From positions 1 through 64,000 of the forward strand of contig PWMF01000215.1 in the NCBI GenBank assembly GCA_003559215.1: 64,000 nt of DNA, in the 5' to 3' direction. The position numbers and the translations under genes were made by a program. This DNA is from Natrialbaceae archaeon (GTDB lineage Archaea; Halobacteriota; Halobacteria; Halobacteriales; Natrialbaceae). The stretch's first letter is position 1. Each line of letters begins with the position of its first letter. Below are positions 34,446 to 42,608 of the stretch, piece by piece. The notes under the pieces were generated by a model that saw only the letters and a program-made list of their open reading frames with translations, did no database searches and had not been told where the DNA came from.

Positions 34446-35186
34446 CTACTGGTACATCCGCAGCGGCTGGGCCTGGGAGCTCTCGTCCTGGCTCAACTGC
34501 TGCATCTGTCGGGCGAACTGCTCGCGTTTCTCCCGGATCTCTTCGGCCCGATCGACCAGTTCCGCGACGTCGATCGAGACGTCCGTGATCGGTGCGATCC
34601 CCTCCTCGAGCAGGACGCTCGCCGCCTCGGGATCGGGAAACTGCGGGCTCGAGTCGACGATCAGCCCCAAACTGTCATCGCCGCGCTGTGCGGCGCGGTC
34701 GAGTAACGCCCCCGTCGGCCCGCTGACGACGCCGTCCTCCGGGGGCGCCGCGATCCCGTGGTCCTCGAGCGTCTCGAGTTGGCTTCCGGTCGCGATCCCG
34801 TACAACGACGGGCGCTCCTCACGCTCGGACGGGAGCCCGCTAAGGTAGATCGGCCGTGCCTCCTGGGCGGCGATCCAGCTCGAGACGCAGTTCGCGACGC
34901 TGCCGACGGCCGGCGAACTGATCGGCACGTCGCTCTGCAGTGCGATCAGGTCGTGGGCCTCGCTGGCGTAGAGCCGAACGGGCGGGCGCACTCGCCCCTC
35001 ACCGGCTCGGTACGTTCCCACGCGGGGCAGCCCCTCGCAGTCGACACTGGCGTAGTACTCCATCTCGAGTTCCCTGATCAGGTGGTCGGTCGCGATCTTG
35101 CCGACGAGGCCGACGCCGGGAAACCCCTCGACGAACGTCGGGTTCTCGAGCGACACCTCGGAAGTCTGCAGCTGGATCCCTGCCAT
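34446..35186 (-). CDS. PAC2 family protein (proteasome assembly chaperone-like)
   Basis: A 246-residue protein of the PAC2 family, related to the eukaryal 20S proteasome assembly chaperones; archaeal members can bind proteasome subunits but their role is less clear. Typical: PTFVEGFPGVGLVGKIATDHLI at the start, then DLIALQSDVPISSP and GLPSEREERPSLYGIATG. The C-terminus has a helical Gln-rich region (REKREQFARQMQQLSQ). The ATG at 35186 is chosen over one nine codons upstream by family alignment. Divergent from the RNA methyltransferase (94 bp). Confidence 0.87.
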   Translation of the reverse strand: MAGIQLQTSEVSLENPTFVEGFPGVGLVGKIATDHLIRELEMEYYASVDCEGLPRVGTYRAGEGRVRPPVRLYASEAHDLIALQSDVPISSPAVGSVANCVSSWIAAQEARPIYLSGLPSEREERPSLYGIATGSQLETLEDHGIAAPPEDGVVSGPTGALLDRAAQRGDDSLGLIVDSSPQFPDPEAASVLLEEGIAPITDVSIDVAELVDRAEEIREKREQFARQMQQLSQDESSQAQPLRMYQ

Positions 35187-35279
35187 GCGTTGACAGTCGA
35201 GACTGGAGAGCATAAAGACGGTGGCGGTTCGCGCGCCGGTTCGAAACCCACAAGCGACGGGGCCCCGAACCCGCCTCCA

Positions 35280-36188
35280 ATGGAGCCACTCGAGCGGTAT
35301 CGGCCGATCGTCGACGACTTCGAGGCGTTTCTGGCCGCCTGTGAGCGCCCCCTCGGCAACGCGGTCCGCGTGAACGCGATCAAGGCCTCGGTCGACCGGG
35401 CAACGAGCGCCCTCGAGGAGGAGGGCGTCGGCTACGAGAAAGCCGACTGGAACCCTCGGGTGCTACGCCTCGAGACCGACTCGCCGGGCTCGACGTGGTC
35501 GTCGTTTCACGGCTTCACCCACGGCCAGGAGGAGGTGTCGGCGGTTCCCGCGACCGTCCTCGAACCCGAGCCCGGCGAGCGCGTCTGGGACTGCTGTGCC
35601 GCCCCCGGCGGAAAGGCGACCCAGCTCGCGGCGCTGATGGGCGATCGGGGCACCGTCGTCGCCAACGACAGCAACCTCGGCCGGATCTCGGCACTGCGCT
35701 TCAACGCCGAGCGGCTTGGCGCGACGAGCCTCGCGGTCACGAACGACGATGCCCGCAACTACTCCCTCGAGCGGTTCGACTTCGACGAGTTCGACCGCAC
35801 GCTCGTCGACGCGCCCTGTTCCTGCGAGGGGACGATCCGGAAGAACCCCGACGCGCTCGACGGCTGGTCGGAGGGCTACCTCGACGAGGTCTCGGGGATC
35901 CAGAAGGGAATTCTCGGGCGTGCCGTCCAGGCGACTCGCGAAGGCGGGACGGTCGTCTACTCGACGTGTACCTTCGCCCCCGAGGAGAACGAGGCCGTCG
36001 TCCAGCACGTCCTCGAGGAGGAGGACTGTCGCGTCGTCGACTTCGACCTCGACCTCGAGCACTCGCCGGGACTCACCGAGTGGGGCGGCGAGGAGTACGA
36101 CGACGAGCTCGAGCAAGCGGCGCGGATCTACCCTCACCAGAACGATACGGGCGGCTTTTTCGTGGCAAAGATGGAGGTGACCGGCTGA
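35280..36188 (+). CDS. RsmB/NOP2 family RNA cytosine-C5 methyltransferase
   Basis: A 302-residue SAM-dependent methyltransferase making m5C in tRNA or rRNA. The SAM motif is VWDCCAAPGGKATQLAALM; the two cysteines are in DAPCSCEGT (motif IV) and YSTCTFAPEENE (motif VI), the release and catalytic residues of the family. The N-terminal about 90 residues form the short RNA-binding lobe. The PUA-like domain found at the C-terminus of RsmF-type enzymes is missing here and is encoded by the next gene, which overlaps by one base (TGATG). Confidence 0.93.
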   Translation: MEPLERYRPIVDDFEAFLAACERPLGNAVRVNAIKASVDRATSALEEEGVGYEKADWNPRVLRLETDSPGSTWSSFHGFTHGQEEVSAVPATVLEPEPGERVWDCCAAPGGKATQLAALMGDRGTVVANDSNLGRISALRFNAERLGATSLAVTNDDARNYSLERFDFDEFDRTLVDAPCSCEGTIRKNPDALDGWSEGYLDEVSGIQKGILGRAVQATREGGTVVYSTCTFAPEENEAVVQHVLEEEDCRVVDFDLDLEHSPGLTEWGGEEYDDELEQAARIYPHQNDTGGFFVAKMEVTG

Positions 36189-36736
36189 TGGGCGACGACG
36201 CCACGGACGACCGGACGAGCGACGCGACTCTCGCCGAAAACGACGGTCAGCAGTTCGGTCGGCTGCCGGCGACCGCCGCGGAGCGGACCGTCGAGGGCCG
36301 GGTCAGCCGCGAGGACGTCGTCGACTACTTTGCGGACCGCTTTGCGATCCCGCCCGAAACGTTCGACGACTACACGTTCTGGGAAAAAGGGGCGGGCAAG
36401 ATCTGGATCTACGGCGGGGACGCTCCGTCGCCGATCGAGATCGAGGCGATCGGGATGACCTGCCTGCGAACGCGTCAGGAACACTGGAAGCCGACGACGG
36501 ACTTCGTCCAGCGGTTCGGTCGAGCGGCCAGCGAGTGCGTGATCGAACTCGAGCCCGAGGAGGCCCGGGCGTTCGCTGCCGGCGAGGACCGGGACCTCGA
36601 GCGCTGGGAGGGTGACTGGGGGTACCTGATCGCCGCCCACCGGATCGCGGGAGCGCTCGAGCCGATCGGGATCGGGCTGTACGTCCACGGCGAGTTGCGC
36701 TCGATGGTGCCGAAGGGACGCCAGCGAGATCTCTAG
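36188..36736 (+). CDS. PUA-like RNA-binding partner of the m5C methyltransferase
   Basis: A 182-residue protein that starts on the stop codon of the methyltransferase gene (TGATG). Its C-terminal half (CLRTRQEHWKPTTDFVQRFG, then DWGYLIAAHRIAGALEPIGIGLY, ending VPKGRQRDL) matches the methyltransferase-linked PUA domain of RsmF-type enzymes (G-[YW]-x-L-[IV] ... lGxG ... P+g.R). The middle contains DYTFWEKGAGKIWIYGGD. I infer it works with the methyltransferase as a split enzyme. It ends 2 bp from the convergent peptide transporter gene. Confidence 0.75.
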   Translation: MGDDATDDRTSDATLAENDGQQFGRLPATAAERTVEGRVSREDVVDYFADRFAIPPETFDDYTFWEKGAGKIWIYGGDAPSPIEIEAIGMTCLRTRQEHWKPTTDFVQRFGRAASECVIELEPEEARAFAAGEDRDLERWEGDWGYLIAAHRIAGALEPIGIGLYVHGELRSMVPKGRQRDL

Positions 36737-36737
36737 G

Positions 36738-38867
36738 TTACTGCGGGCTCGCCGCTTCCGGGACGTCGTCCGCGTCGCCGTTGGCGTCCGCGTTCCGTTC
36801 CGCGACTTCGTCTGCGAAGTGACACTTCGAACGGGCGTCGCTGACCGTACTGACCGACGGCTCGTCGGTCGTACACTCGAGTTCCGCCACTGGACATCGA
36901 GTGTGGAACGAACAGCCCCCGGGTGGGTCGGCCGGACTCGGGATCTCACCCTCGAGCGTCGGACACGCCGGGTCGTCCGGGTTCAGCGACGGAATCGCCT
37001 CCAGTAACGCCTGCGTGTAGGGGTGGCTCGGCCGATCGAACAGCTGCGTTGCGGGTCCGACCTCGACGAGCTCTCCCAGGTACATCACCGCGATGCGGTC
37101 GGCGACGTGCTCGACCACGTCCAGATCGTGGGAGATCAGCAGGTACGTCAGCTCGAAGTCGGCCCGGAGCTCCAGCAGGAGGTTGAGGATCCTGGCCTGG
37201 ACGGAGGCGTCGAGCGCCGAGACAGGCTCGTCGAGGACGAGCAGGTCGGGATCGAGCGCGATCGCCCGGGCGATCGCGACGCGCTGGACCTGTCCGCCGG
37301 AGAGTTCGTGGGGATACTTCCCCGCGTGATCGCTCGACAGGCCGACGCGCTCGAGCAGCGCCGCGACGCGTTCGCTCCGATCGCGCTCGGGCCAGCCGTG
37401 GGTCCGGAGCGGCTCGGCGATCGCCTCGGCGGCCGTAAGCCGCGGATTGAGGCTCGATCGAGGGTTCTGGAAGACGACGCCGACGTCGGCGAGCGTCTCC
37501 GAGTCGCGGTCCGCGGCGGGGCCGACCGCCTCGCCGTCGAACCGGACCGTCCCCGCCGTCGGCGCCTCGAGCCCGGTGACGAGGCCGGCGAGCGTCGACT
37601 TGCCGCTGCCGCTCTCGCCGACGAGCCCGAAGACTTCGCCCGCGCCGATCTCGATAGAGACGTCCTCGACGGCGCCGAGGGTTCGGGTGTCCCCGAGGAC
37701 GCGATCAACGAGTCCGTCGTCGAGAGCGTAGCGCTTCGAGACGGTCTCGAGCTCGACCAGCGGTCGTTGGGCGGTGGCGCCGTCCGTCGATCGATCGCGT
37801 CGGTCGCTCTCGGCACCGGTCTCCGTCGGCTCCCGCTCGACCACCGCGTCGGCCTCGAGCACGATCGGTTCGCCGCAGGCCGCCCGCCCCTCGCCGAGAT
37901 CGACGACGGGAACGTCGCCCCGCCGACAGCGGTCAGTGGCGTGCTCACAGCGGGGCGCGAACGGACAGCCGCTCGTCTCGCCGCGCCGTTCGGGGACCGT
38001 CCCCTCGATCGTCGGCAGGCGGCTCTTGGGTTCGGCGGTCTGGGTCAGACACGACAGCAGCGCGCGGGTGTAGGGGTGGCGCGGGTCCTCGAGGACTCGA
38101 TCGGCCGGACCCGTTTCCATCACCTCCCCGGCGTACATCACGACGACGCGATCGCACAGCTCCGCAACGACGCCGAGGTCGTGGGTGATCAACAGCACCG
38201 CGAGCCCGCGCTCGTGGTTGAGCCGACGGAGCAGGTCGAGGATCCCCGCCTGTGTCGTCGTGTCCAGGGCCGTCGTCGGCTCGTCGGCGATCAGCAGCTC
38301 CGGTTCGGAGGCCAGCGCGATCGCGAGGCCGGCCCGCTGGCGCATTCCGCCCGAGAGTTCGTGGGGGTAGGCGTCAACCCGGTCTTCCGGGCTCGCGATG
38401 CCGACCCGGTCCATCAGTTCGACCGCCCGTTCCCGCTTTGCCGCCCAGTCCGAGTGGTCGCCGAACAGCGGCGCGTGGAGGTACTCGCGCAGGCGCTGGC
38501 GGTCGTCGTCGTGGACCTTCAGCGCCTCGGCGATCTGCTCGCCGACGTCGAAGACGGGGTTCAGCGTCTCGGTCGGGTCCTGGAACGCCATCGAGACCGT
38601 CTCACCGCGGAGCCGGCGGAGCTGGCGCTCGCTCGCGGTCGTCACCTCGATGCCGGCCAGCTCGATCGAGCCTGCAACGACCTCGCCCGGGTCCTCGAGG
38701 CCGAGGATCGACCTGGCGGTGACGGACTTGCCGCAGCCGCTTTCGCCGACGATACCGACGATCTCGCCCTCGTCGACGGTAAAGGAGGCGCCGTCAACGG
38801 CGCGGACGGGACCCTCGTAGCTATCGAACTGGGTGTGTAGGTTTTCGACTGAGAGGAGTTTACTCAT
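36738..38867 (-). CDS. dipeptide/oligopeptide ABC transporter ATPase, fused DppD-DppF
   Basis: A 709-residue protein with two complete ABC ATPase domains. Domain 1 (about 1-330) has Walker A GESGCGKSVT, signature LSGGMRQRAGLA, Walker B LLIADEPTTALD and the Cys-rich oligopeptide-transporter tail (GCPFAPRCEHATDRC). Domain 2 (about 370-690) has GESGSGKSTL, LSGGQVQRVAIA, LLVLDEPVSALD and a second tail CSFHTRCPVAELEC. These tails can hold an Fe-S cluster in DppD/OppD proteins. In bacteria the two are normally separate genes. Six bp after the DppC-type permease gene. Confidence 0.92.
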   Translation of the reverse strand: MSKLLSVENLHTQFDSYEGPVRAVDGASFTVDEGEIVGIVGESGCGKSVTARSILGLEDPGEVVAGSIELAGIEVTTASERQLRRLRGETVSMAFQDPTETLNPVFDVGEQIAEALKVHDDDRQRLREYLHAPLFGDHSDWAAKRERAVELMDRVGIASPEDRVDAYPHELSGGMRQRAGLAIALASEPELLIADEPTTALDTTTQAGILDLLRRLNHERGLAVLLITHDLGVVAELCDRVVVMYAGEVMETGPADRVLEDPRHPYTRALLSCLTQTAEPKSRLPTIEGTVPERRGETSGCPFAPRCEHATDRCRRGDVPVVDLGEGRAACGEPIVLEADAVVEREPTETGAESDRRDRSTDGATAQRPLVELETVSKRYALDDGLVDRVLGDTRTLGAVEDVSIEIGAGEVFGLVGESGSGKSTLAGLVTGLEAPTAGTVRFDGEAVGPAADRDSETLADVGVVFQNPRSSLNPRLTAAEAIAEPLRTHGWPERDRSERVAALLERVGLSSDHAGKYPHELSGGQVQRVAIARAIALDPDLLVLDEPVSALDASVQARILNLLLELRADFELTYLLISHDLDVVEHVADRIAVMYLGELVEVGPATQLFDRPSHPYTQALLEAIPSLNPDDPACPTLEGEIPSPADPPGGCSFHTRCPVAELECTTDEPSVSTVSDARSKCHFADEVAERNADANGDADDVPEAASPQ

Positions 38868-38873
38868 GGATGA

Positions 38874-39800
38874 TCACGTCGGTTTCTCCACGCTTGCTTC
38901 GTGTTTCGGATCGAGCAGGTCCCGCAGCCCGTCGCCGAGGAGGTTGAACCCGAGGACGGTACACATGATCGCGACCCCGGGAACGTTCGCCAGCCACCAG
39001 GCCTCCCGGAGGTGGTGGCGCCCGGCCGACAGCATCGTCCCCCACTCGGGGGTCGGCGGCTGGGCGCCGAGTCCGATAAAGGAGAGTCCGGCCGTCGCGA
39101 GCACGACCGTCCCCATGTTCAGCGTCGCGAGGACGATCACCGGACTGGCGACGTTCGGCAGGAGGTGGCGGACGGCGATCCGGGTCCGGGAGACGCCCAT
39201 CAGCCGGGCCGCGTCGACGAACGGTCGCTCCTTCGTCGAGAGGACGCTGCCGCGAACGACCCGGGCGTAGGAGGCCCAGCCGACGACCGCGAGCGCGATC
39301 ATGACGTTACGAAGGCTGGGGCCGAGGATCCCCGCGATTACCAGCGCGAGCACCAGCCCGGGGAAGGCGAGCTGGACGTCGACCAGCCGCATCAACAGCT
39401 CGTCGATCCAGCCGCCAACGTAGCCCGCGACCAGGCCGATCGTCGTCCCGAGGACGAGCCTGATCCCGGTGACAGCTACGGCGATGCCGAGCGAGATCCG
39501 GGCGCCGTACAGCAGCCGCGAAAGGAGATCCCGGCCGAGCTGGTCCGTCCCGAGCGGGTGGGACCGCGAGGGTGACTGAAGCCGGTTGGCGAGGTCCTGG
39601 CCGGTCGGATCGTAGGGGGCGACGACGGGGCCGACGACCGCGGCGGTCGCCACGGCCGCGACGAGTGCGAGCCCAACGACGTTGAGCGGGTTCGCGAAGA
39701 AGGCCCGGAGCTCGCGGGAGTTCCGGAACGACCGATAGCGGCGGCGAATGCCCGCAGGGATCACCGAGCCGGCGTCGCTGGTCGCTGCGTCGCCGCTCAC
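38874..39800 (-). CDS. dppC: dipeptide/oligopeptide ABC transporter permease (DppC type)
   Basis: A 308-residue permease with about six spans, the long extracellular loop after the first span and the inner-membrane EAA loop (FVDAARLMGVSRTRIAVRHLLPNVASPV). N-terminal signature NPLNVVGLALV and DPTGQDLANRL...HPLGTDQLGRDLLSRLLYG are typical of OppC/DppC. Its start overlaps the DppB gene end by 4 bp. Confidence 0.92.
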   Translation of the reverse strand: MSGDAATSDAGSVIPAGIRRRYRSFRNSRELRAFFANPLNVVGLALVAAVATAAVVGPVVAPYDPTGQDLANRLQSPSRSHPLGTDQLGRDLLSRLLYGARISLGIAVAVTGIRLVLGTTIGLVAGYVGGWIDELLMRLVDVQLAFPGLVLALVIAGILGPSLRNVMIALAVVGWASYARVVRGSVLSTKERPFVDAARLMGVSRTRIAVRHLLPNVASPVIVLATLNMGTVVLATAGLSFIGLGAQPPTPEWGTMLSAGRHHLREAWWLANVPGVAIMCTVLGFNLLGDGLRDLLDPKHEASVEKPT

Positions 39801-40741
39801 GCCGTCTCACCCCCGAGCGCGACGCGGGGATCGAGGTATCGGTAGGTCAGGTCGACCAGCAGGTTCGTCCCGACGAAGACGACGGCCGTGACGAGCGCGA
39901 TTCCCTGCACGACGGGGTAGTCCCGATCGAAGACGGCGTCGACGAGGACCATCCCCAACCCCGGTCGCTGAAAGACGATCTCGACGACGACGGCGCCGTT
40001 GAGCAGCGAGCCGAACTGGAGACCGACGATCGTCACGACCGGGAGCAAGGCGTTCCGGAGCGCGTGTTTGTAGACGACGATACGCTCGCGAAGTCCCTTC
40101 GAGCGAGCCGTGTCGACGTACCCCTCGTCGAGGACCTCGAGCATCGAGGTCCTGATCAGCCGGGTGAGGACGGCCGCCATCCCGGTGCCGAGCGTGATCG
40201 CCGGTAACACGAGCTGTGCGGGGCTTCCGGCGCCGGCTACCGGGAGCACCCCGAGAAGCAGAGCGAACACGAGGATGAGCAGGTAGCCGAGCCAGAAGTT
40301 CGGCATCGAGACGCCGACCAGCGCGCCGAGCTGACTCGCGACGTCGACGCCGGAGCCCTGACGGACCGCGCTCACGACGCCCGCGGGGACCGCGAGGACG
40401 AGCGCGACGACCATCGCCGCGGCGGCCAGCTCGAGGGTCGCCGGCAGCGCCTCGACGATCAGCGACGAGACCGCGGTGTCGCTGTAGTAGGAGGTGCCGA
40501 GATCGCCTCGGAGAACGTCCGTCAGCCAGTCGGCGTACTGAACCGGGAACGGCGCGTCCAGCCCCTGCTCGGCCTCGAAGGCGGCGACCTCCGCGGCGGC
40601 GGGCTGGCGCTCGAGGCGCTCGCGCAGGATGATCTCGGCGGGGTCGCCCGGCGTCAGGTAGATCAGCCCGTAGGTGACAACGGAGACGCCGAACATGACG
40701 AGCAGCGAGGTCCCCAGCCGGTAGGCGAGGTAGTTGCGCAT
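39797..40741 (-). CDS. dppB: dipeptide/oligopeptide ABC transporter permease (DppB type)
   Basis: A 314-residue permease. The start MRNYLAYRLGTSLLVMFGVSVVTYGLIYLTPGDPAEI is the classic DppB opening; the EAA loop is YVDTARSKGLRERIVVYKHALRNALLPVV. Ends LVDLTYRYLDPRVALGGE, the conserved ending. Three bp after the binding-protein gene. Confidence 0.93.
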   Translation of the reverse strand: MRNYLAYRLGTSLLVMFGVSVVTYGLIYLTPGDPAEIILRERLERQPAAAEVAAFEAEQGLDAPFPVQYADWLTDVLRGDLGTSYYSDTAVSSLIVEALPATLELAAAAMVVALVLAVPAGVVSAVRQGSGVDVASQLGALVGVSMPNFWLGYLLILVFALLLGVLPVAGAGSPAQLVLPAITLGTGMAAVLTRLIRTSMLEVLDEGYVDTARSKGLRERIVVYKHALRNALLPVVTIVGLQFGSLLNGAVVVEIVFQRPGLGMVLVDAVFDRDYPVVQGIALVTAVVFVGTNLLVDLTYRYLDPRVALGGETA

Positions 40742-40744
40742 CGG

Positions 40745-42298
40745 CTATCGTTCGAGCTCGCGCCAGTCAGCGAACCGATCGATCGGGTGGAGATCGATCC
40801 CCTCGAGGGCGGCGTCGGCGGCGACGACGTCCTCGAGGTAACACAGCGGAACGACGACGCTCTCCTCGAGGAGCCGGACTTGGGCCTCGACGTAGGCCTC
40901 CCGTTTTTCGTCGGGGTCGGTCGACCGGAACGCGGTCTCGATCAGCTCGTCGACCTCGCCACCGAGGTTGTGGACGCCGGTGCCCTCGGCCTCGTAGAGG
41001 TCGACATTATGGACTCCCTCGGAGTGGAAGTTCTCCCACATGATGTAGTCGGCGGCCGGGCTGTTCGACTGGGATCCCGCGAGGTCGAGGTGGAACTCCC
41101 CACGGTTGGTCCGGTCCTGGTAGGAGGCCGACTCGAGGACCTCGACGTCGATCTCGACGCCGATCTCCTCGAAGTTCGCCTCGAGGACCTGCGCGATCAG
41201 CTCGCCGTCGTCCATGTCGTTGCGGACCAGACAGGTCAGTGCCTCGCCGCCGTAGGCTGACTCCTCGACGAGCTCGGCCGCGGCGTCGAAATCCTGCTCG
41301 TAGCTCGGCAGGTCGTTGTCGTCGCCCGCCCAGTCGATCACCGTCGAGATCGGGCCGGCGGCCGGCAGGCCGAGCCCCTCGAGGACGGAGTCGACGATCT
41401 CTTCCTGGGAGACCGCGTAGCTGAGCGCCCGACGCAGCGTCGCGTCGTCGGTCGGCTCCCGGTAGAGGTTGACCGCGAGGAAGTACGATCCCGGGGATTG
41501 CTGAGTGTGGACCTCGACGTCCTCGTCGTCCCGGAGCGACGAGACCCGGCTCTTGGCCGGGTCGAAGACGACGTCGGCGTCGCCCGACTCGAGGAGGTTC
41601 GTCCGCGTCGTCGCGTCCTCGGCCGCGCGGAACGTCAGCCCGTTCGGGTTCGGCTCCCCGCCCCAGTACTCCTCGTGGACGCCGAGCTCGAGGGACTGGC
41701 CGCCGTCGACCGACTCGAGGATGAAGGGGCCGCTCCCGACCACGTCGCCGTTCCACGGGTCGGCCGACGGCGGGTGGATGTCGATCATATTGTGGGCGAT
41801 CGTTCCGGGGAACCCCGAGAACGGCTCCGTGTTCTCGAACTCGACGGTGTAGTCGTCGACCTTCTCGACGCTGCCGGGCTCGAGGTGGAGCCAGCCGTAG
41901 ACGTAGTCGCCGTACTCGGTCAGGATGTCGTCCTCGAAGGAGTGGACGACGTCGTCGGCGGTCATCTCCTCGCCGTTGTGGAAGACGACGTCCTCGCGGA
42001 GTTCGAACACCCACGTCGTCTCGCTCGTCGCCTCCCAGTCGGTCGCGAGCCAGGGTTCGGGCTGCATCTCCTCTGTCCCCCAGACGAGCGGCTCGACGAC
42101 GCGCGTCCAGTACGGCGTCATCCCGCCCCACCGTTCCCAGTCGTCGCCGGAACCGGTCGGATCCATGTGCGGGACGATGGTAAACGCCTGCTCGTCGTCG
42201 TCCTCGTCGGCCACCCCTTCGGCGCAGCCGGCCAGGCCGGCGACAGTTCCCGCGGCGATACCGCCCAGCGTCTCTCGTCTCGAGATACGTTCGCTCAT
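40745..42298 (-). CDS. ABC transporter solute-binding lipoprotein, family 5 (peptide)
   Basis: A 517-residue binding protein with a Tat signal (ISRRETLGGIAAGTVAG) and lipobox LAGC (Cys25). The mature protein has the family 5 features WVFELREDVVFHNGEEMTADDV and LRRALSYAVSQEEIV. First gene of the importer. A TATA box (42330-42337, minus strand CTTTATAG) lies about 35 nt upstream, giving a very short or absent leader. Substrate may be di- or oligopeptides, but family 5 proteins also bind nickel-chelates or sugars. Confidence 0.92.
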   Translation of the reverse strand: MSERISRRETLGGIAAGTVAGLAGCAEGVADEDDDEQAFTIVPHMDPTGSGDDWERWGGMTPYWTRVVEPLVWGTEEMQPEPWLATDWEATSETTWVFELREDVVFHNGEEMTADDVVHSFEDDILTEYGDYVYGWLHLEPGSVEKVDDYTVEFENTEPFSGFPGTIAHNMIDIHPPSADPWNGDVVGSGPFILESVDGGQSLELGVHEEYWGGEPNPNGLTFRAAEDATTRTNLLESGDADVVFDPAKSRVSSLRDDEDVEVHTQQSPGSYFLAVNLYREPTDDATLRRALSYAVSQEEIVDSVLEGLGLPAAGPISTVIDWAGDDNDLPSYEQDFDAAAELVEESAYGGEALTCLVRNDMDDGELIAQVLEANFEEIGVEIDVEVLESASYQDRTNRGEFHLDLAGSQSNSPAADYIMWENFHSEGVHNVDLYEAEGTGVHNLGGEVDELIETAFRSTDPDEKREAYVEAQVRLLEESVVVPLCYLEDVVAADAALEGIDLHPIDRFADWRELER

Positions 42299-42329
42299 TC
42301 GCGGTGGGCGCTCGGTACTCGACTCTCTT

Positions 42330-42337
42330 CTATAAAG
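42330..42337 (-). promoter_or_regulatory. TATA box of the peptide transporter operon
   Basis: CTTTATAG on the minus strand, centred about 35 nt before the ATG at 42298; it is the clearest AT box close to that start. Confidence 0.55.
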
Positions 42338-42608
42338 CCACCCAAACTAACTTTCACTAATTCACATTTGGTTGTATAGGGTTCGTTCAGCCACATCTGA
42401 TACCAATCTAGAGGGACTATTTAATAAGAGTTATTATTTTAATAGGTGTTTTTAATACATCTCGCGAGCCGTCGTGCGCCGATCGCGAGCCGTCGTCCTC
42501 GAGTCGGTGCGGCCGTCATCGGTTCCCGAAAGCGGCCGATTCGGTCGACGAATCCCGCAGCTGGGCGCAGTACGGGCGAACGCCGCCGCTGCGGAAGCCG
42601 CCGGATCG
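42338..42608. other. AT-rich intergenic region upstream of the peptide transporter operon
   Basis: About 42340-42465 is strongly AT-rich, with an inverted repeat TTAATAA-gag-TTATTA around 42421-42436; the rest to 42608 is GC-rich with no convincing gene. Possible upstream control region of the importer and 3' end of the Bax1 gene. Confidence 0.4.
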
